A stretch of DNA of 64,000 nucleotides from XN24 sp035514535. Lineage in GTDB: Bacteria; Pseudomonadota; Gammaproteobacteria; Steroidobacterales; XN24. The stretch is from NCBI GenBank assembly GCA_035514535.1, contig DATKAZ010000108.1, forward strand, positions 1 to 64,000, written 5' to 3'. Each line of letters starts with the position of its first letter. Position 1 is the first letter of the stretch. The position numbers and the translations under genes were made by a program. Of the stretch, positions 29,921 through 42,759 are shown in pieces. The notes beneath the pieces are model-generated. The model saw only the letters and a program-made list of their open reading frames with translations, was not told the origin of the DNA and searched no databases.

Positions 29921-30834
29921 TAATCCTCGCCGCCCTCGCCGGCGGGCTTGAAGCGCCGGTGCACCCAGAGGTATTGCTCCGGGCAAAGGCGAATACGCTC
30001 CTCCAGCAAGCGGTTGATGCGCGCTGCGTCGGCGACCGGGTCGTCGCCTGGAAAATCCGCCAGCGGCGGCAGAATGTCGAGCCGATAGCCCGCCTTGCCG
30101 GGCAGGCGGATCGGGAAGAACGGCACCACGGGCGCATCTCCCAGGCGCGCGAACACCGCCGTCGCGGTGTTGGTCGGCGCGGGAACGCCGAAGAACGGCA
30201 CGACCGCGCTGTACTTGCCGCGCTTGTGGGCCTGGTCTGGTGCGTACCAGATCAGGTGGTTGGTGCGCAGGCCGCGGATCATCGCGCGCACGTCGCGCTT
30301 CGAGAAGGCGTGTTTCGCGGAGCGCTCGCGGCCGCGCCGCATGATTTCGTCGAACAGCGGATTGCGGTGCGGACGATACATGGCGCTGACCGGCGCCCGC
30401 TGCGTCAGGAAGCGCCCGCCGAGATCCAGGGTCGTGAAGTGACCCGTCAGCATGATCGCGCCGCGCCCCGCGGCCAGCGCGGCCTCGATGTGTTCCATAC
30501 CGCGGACTTCCACGAGTCCCGCGACGCGTCGGTCGCTCGCCCACCAGCACAGCCCTGTCTCGATGATCGACATGCCGAGCGACTCGAAATGCCGCCGCAG
30601 CAGTGCGTGCCGCGCCGGGGCGCCCAGCTCCGGAAACGCCAGTTCAAGGTTTCGTGCCGCGATCCGGCCGCGCTGGCCCGCTAACAGGTGGCCGAGCCGG
30701 CCGATCAGCCGGCCGGCGACCAGCTGCGCGCCGAACGGCAGCAGCACCAGCAGCCTGACGACGCCCAGCGCCAGCCAGATCGGCCAGTATCGCGGCGCCA
30801 GGAAGCGGTAGAGCGGTGTCTTCTCGGTACTCAA
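29875..30834 (-). CDS. LpxL/HtrB-type lipid A acyltransferase
   Basis: This 319-residue inner-membrane enzyme adds secondary acyl chains to Kdo-lipid IVA. It has an N-terminal anchor (WPIWLALGVVRLLVLLPFG), the catalytic HxxxxD motif in LTGHFTTLD, and RPHRNPLFDE, typical for LpxL/LpxM. I cannot tell which acyl position it serves. The only reasonable start is TTG 30834 (MSTEKTPLYRF), with no clear ribosome site. A perfect TATAAT lies upstream on the minus strand (30882-30877). It is divergent from waaA. Confidence 0.9.
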   Translation of the reverse strand: MSTEKTPLYRFLAPRYWPIWLALGVVRLLVLLPFGAQLVAGRLIGRLGHLLAGQRGRIAARNLELAFPELGAPARHALLRRHFESLGMSIIETGLCWWASDRRVAGLVEVRGMEHIEAALAAGRGAIMLTGHFTTLDLGGRFLTQRAPVSAMYRPHRNPLFDEIMRRGRERSAKHAFSKRDVRAMIRGLRTNHLIWYAPDQAHKRGKYSAVVPFFGVPAPTNTATAVFARLGDAPVVPFFPIRLPGKAGYRLDILPPLADFPGDDPVADAARINRLLEERIRLCPEQYLWVHRRFKPAGEGGEDYYGRLARKRKLRASS

Positions 30835-30876
30835 GATTGTTGCGCGTTGCCTGCCGCGACTGCAGGGTGCGCTCGC

Positions 30877-30882
30877 ATTATA
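30877..30882 (-). promoter_or_regulatory. Candidate -10 element for the lipid A acyltransferase
   Basis: ATTATA on the plus strand reads TATAAT on the minus strand, 43 bases ahead of TTG 30834. It sits in a small inverted repeat (CTCGC...GCGAG). No convincing -35 hexamer is present, so support is weak. Confidence 0.35.
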
Positions 30883-30948
30883 GCGAGCCCCTCCGGTGGG
30901 GTCGGCGACCCTGTGCTACCATCGCCGCCACCCTGACGGCGTCCGCCC

Positions 30949-32220
30949 TTGTACCGTTTCTATCTCGTCATTTCATATCTCGCGGCCCCCCTGGTCGCGT
31001 TGCTGCTGTTGTGGAAGGCGTTCGGCAACCGCGCCTACTGGGAGCGATTCGAGGAGCGTTTCGGCTTCGGCCGCAGCCGCCTCGCGTCACCGAGCATCTG
31101 GGTGCACGCGGTGTCCGTGGGCGAGGTGGTTGCCGCCTCGTCGCTGATCGCGGCCCTGCGCGAAAGATACCCGCAGTTCCCGATCGTCGTCACGACCGTG
31201 ACGCCCACCGGCGCGCAGCGCGTGCGCGACCTGTTCGGCGACGACGTGCTGCACAGCTACGCCCCCTACGACACGCTGGGTTCGGTGCGCCGCTTCTTCC
31301 AGCGGATGCAGCCGCGCCTGGCGATCGTGATGGAAACGGAGCTGTGGCCCAACATGTATGCCGAGTGCGGCGCGCGCGGCGTACCGCTGGTGCTCGCCAA
31401 CGCGCGCATCTCGCCGCGTACGGTGCAGCGCTACCGGCGCTTCATCGGGCTGTTCAAGCAGGCCCTGTCGCACGGTATCGTGATCGCGGCGCAGAGCGAA
31501 CAGGATGCCGTACGCTTCGCCTCGCTCGGCGCCAGCGCGGAGCGCACTCACGTGACCGGCAATCTCAAGGCCGACCTGGAGTTTCCGCCCGGCATGACGG
31601 ATGCCGGCCGGGATTTCCGCGCGGCCGCCATGGCGACGCGCCCGGTCTGGGTTGCGGCCAGCACTCATGCGGGGGAGGAGGAGGCCGCGATCAGCGCACA
31701 CCAGGTCGTCAGGGCGCGGCTGCCCGATGCCCTGCTGATCCTCGTGCCGCGCCACCCGGAGCGGTTCAACGGCGTGGCGGAAACCCTGCAGCGTCACGAC
31801 GTCGCCTTCCGGCGCCGCTCACTCGGCGAAATGCCGGGGCCGACGGACGCGGTGTACCTGGCGGACAGCCTCGGCGAGCTGCCGATGTTCTACGCGGCGG
31901 CGGACGTCGCCTTCGTCGGCGGCAGCCTCGTGCCGATCGGCGGTCACAACCTGCTGGAGCCCGCGGTGCTCGGGGTGCCGGTGATCACGGGGCCGCACAA
32001 CTTCAATGCCGAGGACATCGCCCAGCTGCTGCTGGAAGCCGGGGGGCTGGAGGTGGTCGCCGGCGAAGCCGAGCTGGGCCCCGCCGTCGCGATGCTGCTC
32101 GCCGACCCGGCGCTGCGCGCGCAGCGCGGCGAACAGGCACGCCGGGTGGTGGTCGAAAGCGGCGGTGCGCTCGCCAAGCTGCTCGATCTGGTGGCGCCGC
32201 TGCTCCCGCCGCAAGCCTGA
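30949..32220 (+). CDS. waaA: Kdo transferase
   Basis: WaaA attaches Kdo from CMP-Kdo to lipid IVA on the inner face of the inner membrane. The 423-residue GT-B enzyme has the N-terminal anchor (MYRFYLVISYLAAPLVALLLLWKAF), WERFEERFGFG, the SVGEV segment (IWVHAVSVGEVVAA) with the catalytic Glu, METELWPNM and the C-terminal donor site GGSLVPIGGHNLLEPA. The start is TTG 30949; no better start or clear ribosome site is visible. It runs toward tolC, with 15 bases between the stops. Confidence 0.95.
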   Translation: MYRFYLVISYLAAPLVALLLLWKAFGNRAYWERFEERFGFGRSRLASPSIWVHAVSVGEVVAASSLIAALRERYPQFPIVVTTVTPTGAQRVRDLFGDDVLHSYAPYDTLGSVRRFFQRMQPRLAIVMETELWPNMYAECGARGVPLVLANARISPRTVQRYRRFIGLFKQALSHGIVIAAQSEQDAVRFASLGASAERTHVTGNLKADLEFPPGMTDAGRDFRAAAMATRPVWVAASTHAGEEEAAISAHQVVRARLPDALLILVPRHPERFNGVAETLQRHDVAFRRRSLGEMPGPTDAVYLADSLGELPMFYAAADVAFVGGSLVPIGGHNLLEPAVLGVPVITGPHNFNAEDIAQLLLEAGGLEVVAGEAELGPAVAMLLADPALRAQRGEQARRVVVESGGALAKLLDLVAPLLPPQA

Positions 32221-32235
32221 GCGAGCGACGATCTG

Positions 32236-33690
32236 TCAGCGCGCCTCCTGCGTCGGGGCGGGGATTTCGCCCGGCGGCCTGAGCCAGCCGTCCACTTCCT
32301 CGATGTCGGCCTCCTGCAGCGTGCCCGCGGCCTGCTTGAGCAGCAATGCATTCACGACGTAGGTGTAGCGGCTGTTGGCGTAGTCGCGCTGGGCCTCGAA
32401 CAACTGGCGCCGCGACTGCAGCACGTCGACGGTCGTGCGCGTGCCGACCTCGAAGCCCGCCTCGGTGGCGCGCAGCGCCGTCTGGCTGGATTCCACCGCC
32501 TGGGCGAGCGCCTGGACGCGGCTGATCTCGGAATTGACGGACAGGAACGAGTCTCGGGTCTGGCGTTCGGTCTGGCGCGCGACCCGCTCGAGCTGGTGCT
32601 GGCTGCTCTGGTGCAGGTAGGTGGCTTCCCGGACCCTGGAGGCCACCGCGCCGCCGGAATAGAACGGGACCCTGACCTGGATGCCGTAGCTGTCCTGCCA
32701 GAAGTTGCTGTCGGCGGGGAGGTACGGCTGCGGCTCGGGTTCCGGTTCGCCCGGCAAGGGCTGCGGCCGGTCCTGCCGTAGTGCCGTCGTAGTGCTGTTG
32801 CCGCGGGCGACGAACAGGTCCAGCGACGGGTAATGCCCGCTGCGGCTCACCGCGATGCCGTCGCGGCTGATGTCCGCGGCAAGGCGCGCAGCCTCCAGGC
32901 TCAGGTTGCGCGTGAGCGCCGTGCGGACCCATTCATCGACGTCGGCCGGCTCGGGCGGGATCAGCGGCGTGTCGGGGCCGGCGTCGGCGAGATCCTGGTA
33001 GTACTCGCCGGTGATTTCGCGCAGGAACTCGCGCGCGGTCGCGAGCGAGCGCTTGGCCTCGATCACCGTGGCCGTGGCGGAGTCATAACTGGCTTGCGCC
33101 TCTTGCACGTCCGTGATCGCGGAGAGGCCGACCTCGAAGCGCTTTTCGGCCTGCTCGAGCTGACGGCCGATCGCTTCCTTGGCGGCTTCCGAGGCGAGCA
33201 GGGTCGCGCGGGCGCCGAGAATGTCGAAATAACGCTGGGCGACACGGGCCATCAGGTCCTGTTCGGCGGCACGATATTCCGCCTCGGCCCGGGCGAGTTC
33301 CTTGTCGGCCTGGCGCAGGGCGACCCACTGGTCCCAGCGGAACAGCGTCTGGGTCAACCGCAGCTGCCACTGGCGCAGCGGCTCGACATCCTGCTGGAAG
33401 CCCGCGGTCAGGGTCACAATCTGGCCGGACTCCAGCTGTTGCGTGAAGTTCTGGGTGCCCGAGCGATCCTGGTACTCGTAGCTGCCGGTGCCCTCGATCT
33501 GGGGCAGCAGTGCGGCCCTCGCCTGGGGGCGGGCCTCGAGCGTGGCAAGGCGGTTGGCGGCGGCCTCGCGCAATGTGGGGTCGCTGCGCTGGGCATCGCG
33601 GTAGGCGTCCAGCAGGCTGACGGCCTGGGCTTGCGGGGAGGCCAGCAGGGCCAGGGCCGTGAGCAACGGTGGCAGGCGGTACAGGTTCAT
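32236..33690 (-). CDS. tolC: TolC-family outer-membrane efflux channel
   Basis: The 484-residue protein has a signal peptide (LLTALALLASPQAQA) and two outer-membrane-factor repeats of helical hairpins (LLDAYRDAQRSDPTLREAAANRLATLEARPQ near the start; EVGLSAITDVQEAQASYDSA in the first repeat and EVGTRTTVDVLQSRRQLFEAQRDY in the second, the matched hairpin ends). It is the outer-membrane duct for RND, MFS and type I pumps. A 26-bp palindrome lies just upstream (33723-33748) and may control it. pcm-rhodanese-tolC-waaA is a common gammaproteobacterial order. Confidence 0.94.
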   Translation of the reverse strand: MNLYRLPPLLTALALLASPQAQAVSLLDAYRDAQRSDPTLREAAANRLATLEARPQARAALLPQIEGTGSYEYQDRSGTQNFTQQLESGQIVTLTAGFQQDVEPLRQWQLRLTQTLFRWDQWVALRQADKELARAEAEYRAAEQDLMARVAQRYFDILGARATLLASEAAKEAIGRQLEQAEKRFEVGLSAITDVQEAQASYDSATATVIEAKRSLATAREFLREITGEYYQDLADAGPDTPLIPPEPADVDEWVRTALTRNLSLEAARLAADISRDGIAVSRSGHYPSLDLFVARGNSTTTALRQDRPQPLPGEPEPEPQPYLPADSNFWQDSYGIQVRVPFYSGGAVASRVREATYLHQSSQHQLERVARQTERQTRDSFLSVNSEISRVQALAQAVESSQTALRATEAGFEVGTRTTVDVLQSRRQLFEAQRDYANSRYTYVVNALLLKQAAGTLQEADIEEVDGWLRPPGEIPAPTQEAR

Positions 33691-33722
33691 CGGTCAATCC
33701 TTGCAGCTGCAGAGAGGTACCT

Positions 33723-33748
33723 TGGTGATATAGTTAGCTATATCACCA
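33723..33748. promoter_or_regulatory. Perfect palindrome upstream of tolC, probable operator
   Basis: TGGTGATATAG (33723-33733) and CTATATCACCA (33738-33748) are perfect reverse complements around TTAG. The AT-rich site stands out in GC-rich DNA, 33 bases before the tolC ATG. It contains -10-like TATAG, and it has no T-run, so an operator for a dimeric repressor fits better than a terminator. The regulator is unknown. Confidence 0.65.
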
Positions 33749-33795
33749 TATCGCCGCCCCGGAGGCAAGTGAGGGTCGGCCAGTGAGCATCGCCA

Positions 33796-34116
33796 TCAAT
33801 AAGGCGGGATGGAAGGATCCAGTTGCTCGGACCACGCCAGGATGCCGCCTGCCAGGTTCCAGACCCGCTGGTAGCCCTGCTGTTCGAGGAAGCGCGCCAC
33901 CTGGGCACTGCGCCCGCCGCTGCGGCACAACACCACGATGTCCTGCTCCGGCTCCAGCTCGCCGAGCCGCGCGGGAATATCGCCCATGGGAATATGTACG
34001 GCGTCATCGATGCGCGCGATTGCGAGCTCCCATTCTTCACGGATATCGAGCAGCATCGGCGGCTGTCCGGCCGCGGCGCGCGCCGCAAACTCCCCGGGGC
34101 TCATTTCTTTCATCAT
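33796..34116 (-). CDS. Single-domain rhodanese-like sulfurtransferase
   Basis: This 106-residue protein carries one rhodanese domain: MLLDIREEWELAIARIDDAVHIPMGDIPARL and the active-site loop VLCRSGGRSAQVARFLE with Cys64. The six-residue loop and length suit GlpE/PspE-like sulfur carriers. The start is ATG 34116, overlapping the pcm stop by one base in TGATGATG, with a second in-frame ATG behind it. It is probably translated with pcm; the sulfur acceptor is unknown. Confidence 0.9.
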   Translation of the reverse strand: MMKEMSPGEFAARAAAGQPPMLLDIREEWELAIARIDDAVHIPMGDIPARLGELEPEQDIVVLCRSGGRSAQVARFLEQQGYQRVWNLAGGILAWSEQLDPSIPPY

Positions 34117-34766
34117 CAGAACACGAACTCCTCGAGCGGCGGGGCGCTGTCCAGTGGCGCCAGGCAGGTCTCGAAAATTCCTTCCCTGCGCCAGCCGGTC
34201 TCGTCGACCCGGGTGATTCTGCTCGCCTGCATGAGCGGCGGTTTGCCGGTCACGACGAACAGGCGCCCACCGACGGCGAGCCGGTGTTCCAGCTGAGCGG
34301 CCGGGGCGGGCAGCGAGCCATCGACACATACGACATCGAAGCGCCCCGGGAATTCCATGGTCAAGCCGTCGCCGTCCAGTACCTCTGCATTGTCGATACC
34401 GAGGCTTGCGAGGTTGCGTCGCGCCGCGGCCGCCAGCGCGGCATGCGACTCGACCGCGGTCACCCGGCCGGCGAGGCGCGCGAGGCAGGCGGTCAGGTAC
34501 CCGGTGCCGCTGCCGACCTCGAGCACGCTTTCGCCGGCTTGCGGCAGGAGAGCCTGCAGCGCACGGCCCTGGATTTTCGGCGGCGGCAGGAGCCTGCCTT
34601 GCCCGAGCGGTATCTCCACGTCCGCGTAGGCGAGCGTGCGCCAGTCCGGCGGCACGAAGAGTTCGCGGGGCAGCGCGGCCATGACGGCCAGCACGCGCTC
34701 GTCGAGCACGTCCCAGGCGCGCAGTTGCTGGCCGATCATCTGCTGTCGAGCGCTTTCGAGGTCCAT
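34116..34766 (-). CDS. pcm: Protein-L-isoaspartate O-methyltransferase
   Basis: Pcm methylates isoaspartyl residues with SAM to start repair of aged proteins. The 216-residue protein shows the N-terminal segment VPPDWRTLAYADVEIPLGQGR, followed by LPPPKIQGRALQALLPQAG. The SAM-binding loop is VLEVGSGTGYLTACLARL, and the downstream acidic strand is VTAVESHAALA. It heads the pcm-rhodanese pair. The N-terminal substrate loop is rather divergent from E. coli Pcm, so a Pcm-like relative cannot be excluded. Confidence 0.88.
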   Translation of the reverse strand: MDLESARQQMIGQQLRAWDVLDERVLAVMAALPRELFVPPDWRTLAYADVEIPLGQGRLLPPPKIQGRALQALLPQAGESVLEVGSGTGYLTACLARLAGRVTAVESHAALAAAARRNLASLGIDNAEVLDGDGLTMEFPGRFDVVCVDGSLPAPAAQLEHRLAVGGRLFVVTGKPPLMQASRITRVDETGWRREGIFETCLAPLDSAPPLEEFVF

Positions 34767-34954
34767 GAATGAAGTTGCGAACCGAGGGCCCGCGAGGGCC
34801 GGAAGGTGGTCGAGGTTAGTGGCTCACGGCGAGTGTGACAAGCTGCCGCGCGTGCATTATGGTGAATGGGCAATCGGGCACCGCCGGCCATGGGCTAAGC
34901 TTTATCGGTTCGGGACGAGGCCGTGACGCAGCACCGGCGGTCGTGCCTTTCCAG

Positions 34955-34976
34955 CGACGTTCCGCGGCGGACGTCG
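34955..34976 (+). other. Leader hairpin before thiC
   Basis: CGACGT (34955-34960) pairs with ACGTCG (34971-34976) and CCGC (34962-34965) with GCGG (34967-34970), with one bulged T. The hairpin ends 14 bases before the thiC ribosome site. It shows none of the TPP-riboswitch core motifs; whether it has any role is unknown. Confidence 0.3.
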
Positions 34977-34999
34977 TCCTCATTACCCTAGGGAGCCGG

Positions 35000-36892
<1,893 letters not shown>

Positions 36893-36914
36893 GGCAGCCA
36901 GGAGAACGCCGGCG

Positions 36915-39164
36915 ATGCCGTTGATCGAGACCGTCACGATGGCCCTGGCCGCAGCCGCGCTCGGCTATCTCGCCGTGGTCGTGTGGCGCCGCCGCTCCGC
37001 GCCGGGCGAGGAGCACGGCATGCGGATGAGCATGGCGGAGGCCGGCGAGCAGCGCGTGGCGGCGCGCGGCGAGGCACGCCAGCCGCCGGGCGGGCGCGGA
37101 CCCGAGGCGGGCAATCCGCTGGCCGTGTTTGCCGAGCAGCCGCTGTTCATGCGTCTCGCCGACAGGGTCAGCGACGCGGTGCTGCTGCACGACGGGGAGA
37201 TTCACTACTCGAACCCGGCGGCCGACGCGTTGCTCGCCATGGGTGATTCGCTCGTGGGCCGGCGTCTCGCGGACATCGTGCTCCCGGCAAATCACGAGGC
37301 ACTGGAATCCTGGCTGAACGCGCGCCGGGCGGGCCGCCAGTCGGCGGTACGCCTGACCCTGCGGGACGGCCGGGACGCCGAGATCGAGTGCGAGCTCGCC
37401 GGATTCCCGACGGCGGGCGAGGGCGGCGTCGTCGGCACGGTGGTGCGCCGGACCCAGGATGAACTGCTGCGCTCCGCGCGCCAGCAGGGCACGCGCCTCG
37501 CGGAGGCCACGCTGGAATCGATCGGCGAAGGCGTCATCACGATGGACACGCGCGGCCACATCGATTACCTGAATTCCGCCGCGGCCGCGCTGCTCGGCTG
37601 CGGGCGCGAGCGCGCGCAGGGCCGACGGCTCAACGACCTGGTCGCGCTGGTCGACGAGACCGACCGGCGCGCGCTCGGCGATCCCGTGGCGCGCTGCCTG
37701 GAGGAACGTTGCCAGGTCGATCTCGGCCGCCGCGCTCTGCTGGTATCGCGCGCCACGGGCAACGAGTTCTCGGTGGAGCTGCACGCCTCGCCGATAGTGG
37801 CCACGGGGCGGGAGTCCAGCGGCTGCGTCGTGGTGTTGCGCGATGTCTCCGAGATCCGCGGCATCACGCGCCAGATGTCCTACCAGGCGAGCCACGATCC
37901 GCTGACCGGGCTGGCGAACCGGCGCGAGTTTGAACGCCGGCTCGACGATGTACTGAAGTTCACGAGGACGGGCAGCAGCGGCCACGTGCTGTGCTACCTG
38001 GACCTCGACCGGTTCAAGGCCGTCAACGACACGAGCGGCCACACGGCGGGCGATAACATGCTGCGCGAGCTCGCCGGGATCCTGAAGGAAAAGATTCGCG
38101 ATTCCGACACTGTGGCGCGTATCGGCGGCGACGAATTCGGCATCCTGTTGATCGGCTGCCCGCTTGACAAGGCGCGCCAGATCGCCGACGACGTATGCGC
38201 CGCCATACGGGATTATCGCTTCGTGTGGCGCGACAAGATTTTCACCGTCGGGGCCAGTATCGGCCTCGTGCAGATCGGCCCGGAGAGCGGTTCCATCGAA
38301 GACTGTTTGAGCGCCGCGGACTCGGCCTGCTACATCGCGAAGCAGCAGGGCCGCGGGCGCATCCATGTCTACTCGGCGCGTGACGAGGCGATCGCGCGGC
38401 AGCGCGGCGAGATCGTCTGGCTGCAGCGCCTGCAGTCCGCCCTCAAGGAGAATCGCTTCGAGCTGCACACGCAGCCGATCGTCGCCGTCGGCGGCCGGCC
38501 GGATTCGGGCCCGGCCTTCGAGGTGCTCCTGCGAATGCGGGATGAGGACGGCAGCGAGAGCCACCCCATCGACTTCATGCACGCGGCGGAACGCTATCAC
38601 CTCATGCCGAGTGTGGACCGCTGGGTACTGCAGACGGCCTTCGCCGCGATCGGTGCCGGCGTGCTGAAGTTGCCGCAAGGCCGCAGCGTGGCCGTGAACG
38701 TCTCGGGCCAGACGCTGGCGGACCCGCAGTTTCTCGAGTTCGTCGTGGATTGCCTCGACCGCAGCGGCGTGCAGCCCGCCCAGGTCTGCTTCGAGCTGGC
38801 GGAGTCCGCGGTCGCGGCCAACATGAGCCATGCGGCGCGATTCGTCGCGGTGCTCCACGGCCTCGGTTGCCGCTTCGCACTGGACGACTTCGGCAGCGGG
38901 CTGGGCTCGTTCACCAACCTCAAGCAGTTGTCGATGGACTACCTGAAGATCGACGGCTCATATATCCGCAGCCTCGGCACGGATGATGTCAGCATGGCGA
39001 TGGTCACCGCGATGATCGACCTGGCCCGCAGCCTGGGGATCAAGGTCGTCGCTGAGCATGTCGAGACGGAGCAGGCCTTCGAGATGGTGCGCGCCCTCAA
39101 GGTCGATTTCGTGCAGGGCTTCGCGGTGGGCCGGCCGAAGCCGCTCGGCATCGCCGGCCACTGA
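36915..39164 (+). CDS. PAS-GGDEF-EAL c-di-GMP turnover protein
   Basis: The 749-residue protein starts with one membrane helix (MALAAAALGYLAVVVW). Two PAS-like domains (about 80-180 and 195-315) are followed by GGDEF (325-485) and EAL (500-745). The cyclase motif GGDEF is intact at 404-408, with an inhibitory RxxD site (395-398) exactly five residues before it. The phosphodiesterase motif is EVL (536-538) with N595, E627, DDFG 657-660, K678, E714 and Q734, so both activities look possible. The ligand of the PAS domains is unknown. It follows thiC by 22 bases but has no obvious functional link to it. Confidence 0.93.
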   Translation: MPLIETVTMALAAAALGYLAVVVWRRRSAPGEEHGMRMSMAEAGEQRVAARGEARQPPGGRGPEAGNPLAVFAEQPLFMRLADRVSDAVLLHDGEIHYSNPAADALLAMGDSLVGRRLADIVLPANHEALESWLNARRAGRQSAVRLTLRDGRDAEIECELAGFPTAGEGGVVGTVVRRTQDELLRSARQQGTRLAEATLESIGEGVITMDTRGHIDYLNSAAAALLGCGRERAQGRRLNDLVALVDETDRRALGDPVARCLEERCQVDLGRRALLVSRATGNEFSVELHASPIVATGRESSGCVVVLRDVSEIRGITRQMSYQASHDPLTGLANRREFERRLDDVLKFTRTGSSGHVLCYLDLDRFKAVNDTSGHTAGDNMLRELAGILKEKIRDSDTVARIGGDEFGILLIGCPLDKARQIADDVCAAIRDYRFVWRDKIFTVGASIGLVQIGPESGSIEDCLSAADSACYIAKQQGRGRIHVYSARDEAIARQRGEIVWLQRLQSALKENRFELHTQPIVAVGGRPDSGPAFEVLLRMRDEDGSESHPIDFMHAAERYHLMPSVDRWVLQTAFAAIGAGVLKLPQGRSVAVNVSGQTLADPQFLEFVVDCLDRSGVQPAQVCFELAESAVAANMSHAARFVAVLHGLGCRFALDDFGSGLGSFTNLKQLSMDYLKIDGSYIRSLGTDDVSMAMVTAMIDLARSLGIKVVAEHVETEQAFEMVRALKVDFVQGFAVGRPKPLGIAGH

Positions 39165-39174
39165 CCGCCAGGGT

Positions 39175-39203
39175 CTACCAAGCCCGGATCGAGTCGCTAT
39201 AAT
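39175..39203 (+). promoter_or_regulatory. Candidate promoter of the H+-pyrophosphatase gene
   Basis: CTACCA (39175-39180, 3 of 6 consensus bases) and a perfect TATAAT (39198-39203) are separated by 17 bases. Transcription would begin near 39210, leaving a leader of some 57 bases before ATG 39267. Confidence 0.5.
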
Positions 39204-39266
39204 GCCCGGCTTGCGTTGGCCGGCGCGAGGCCGTGCCGGGCTCGAGATCACTGGAGAGAAGCTGAC

Positions 39267-41285
<2,019 letters not shown>

Positions 41286-41341
41286 GAAGAAGAGGCTCGC
41301 GCGGAGACGCCAAGGGGCAGAGCCGCGCGAAAATCTTCTTC
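41286..41341. terminator. Inverted repeat between the hppA and pfp ends
   Basis: GAAGAAGA + TCGCGCGG (41286-41293, 41297-41304) pairs with CCGCGCGA + TCTTCTTC (41323-41330, 41334-41341), with a 3x3 internal loop and an 18-base apical loop. The A-rich and T-rich outer arms make it usable as a terminator from both sides. Confidence 0.55.
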
Positions 41342-41346
41342 TTTCC

Positions 41347-42600
41347 TCAGGCCTCCCAGGCCGGCAACTTCTTCTTCGCCAACTGGTTTTTCAGGCGGAC
41401 GTACTGCGGCAGCCCGTCGCGATACGGCGGGTAATCCTCGCCTTTGATCAGCGGCGCCAGGTAGCGGCGGCAGGCCGCAGTGATATGGAAGCCGTCCGCC
41501 GCGATGTATTTCTTCGGCAGCGTCTTCTCGACGTTCGCGACCTTCGCCAGGTCCGCCTGGCCGACCTTCCAGCGGTAGGGCTTGTCCGAGGTCCGGACGA
41601 TCACCGGCAGCTTGCCGTGCACACCTGCGAGCGCCATCTCCACCGCGGCCTTGCCCATCGCGTAGGCCTGCTCGACATCGACTCGCGACGCGATATGGCG
41701 GGCGGAGCGCTGCAGGTAGTCGGCCACGGCCCAGTGGAACTTGTAGCCCAGCCGGCCGCGCACGATCCCGGCGAGATGCGGTGCGACGCCGCCGAGCTGC
41801 GCATGGCCGAACGCATCCTTGGTGCCGGACTCGGCGACGAAGCTGCCGTCCGGCCGGCGAATGCCCTCCGATGCGACCACGACGCAGCTGTCGTGGCGCT
41901 CGACGCTCTCGCGCACTTTGTCGATGAACCGGTCCTGGTCGAACGGCACCTCGGGGAACAGGATGATATGCGGCGGTTCGCTGCGGTCCTTGCCCGCCAG
42001 CCCGCCGGCCGCGGCGATCCAGCCCGCGTGGCGACCCATGACCTCGAGAATGAACACCTTGGTCTGCGGCATAGAGCCGACGTCGATGCCGGCCTCCAGC
42101 GTGGACACCGCGACGTACTTCGCCACCGAGCCGAATCCCGGGCAGTTGTCCGTAACCGGCAGGTCGTTGTCCACGGTTTTCGGCACGCCGACGCAGGTGA
42201 TGTCGTAGTCCATCTGTCTCGCGACCTGCGCGATCTTGTTGGCCGTGTCCATCGAATCGCCGCCGCCGTTGTAGATGAAGTAGCCGATATCGTGCGCGCG
42301 AAACACCTCGATCAGGCGCCGGTATTCGGCCGCGCTCTGCTCGATGCTCTTCAGCTTGTAGCGCACCGAGCCGAAGGCTCCGCCCGGCGTGTGGCGCAGC
42401 GCCGCGATCGCCCCGGCAGGCTCCTTGCTCGTGTCGATCAACTCCTCGCGCAGTGCGCCGACGATACCCATCTTGCCGGCCAGCACCTTGCCGACGCGAT
42501 CGCGCCGCGCGCGGGCGGTCTCGATGACGGCGCAGGCCGTGGCATTGATGACGGCCGTAACACCGCCCGACTGGGCATAGAACAGGTTCCGCTTCTTCAT
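41347..42600 (-). CDS. pfp: Pyrophosphate-dependent 6-phosphofructokinase
   Basis: This 417-residue enzyme phosphorylates fructose 6-phosphate reversibly with PPi. The PPi type is shown by NGGGDSMDTANK, where Asp115 replaces the glycine of ATP enzymes, and by PKTVDND (140-146), where Lys141 replaces the glycine of PGTIDND. GRHAGWIAAAGGLA and the C-terminal lid are also typical. ATG 42600 has AGGAG six bases upstream. It faces hppA and diverges from adk. Enzymes of this kind in methylotrophs can also act on sedoheptulose 7-phosphate. Confidence 0.93.
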   Translation of the reverse strand: MKKRNLFYAQSGGVTAVINATACAVIETARARRDRVGKVLAGKMGIVGALREELIDTSKEPAGAIAALRHTPGGAFGSVRYKLKSIEQSAAEYRRLIEVFRAHDIGYFIYNGGGDSMDTANKIAQVARQMDYDITCVGVPKTVDNDLPVTDNCPGFGSVAKYVAVSTLEAGIDVGSMPQTKVFILEVMGRHAGWIAAAGGLAGKDRSEPPHIILFPEVPFDQDRFIDKVRESVERHDSCVVVASEGIRRPDGSFVAESGTKDAFGHAQLGGVAPHLAGIVRGRLGYKFHWAVADYLQRSARHIASRVDVEQAYAMGKAAVEMALAGVHGKLPVIVRTSDKPYRWKVGQADLAKVANVEKTLPKKYIAADGFHITAACRRYLAPLIKGEDYPPYRDGLPQYVRLKNQLAKKKLPAWEA

Positions 42601-42759
42601 CCTTGCTCCTGTGTTCGCGTCCTGGGGGGCCTGGAAAGCATAGCGGATCGGTACTGCGGCGGTCAGCCTCGCCGCGAGGGATTTGACCGCACATGGACGG
42701 GGCGGCAAGCTTGGTTGCCCGGCCGGTACGGCCGTGCGACAGCTAGGGGGAGAAGGCGA

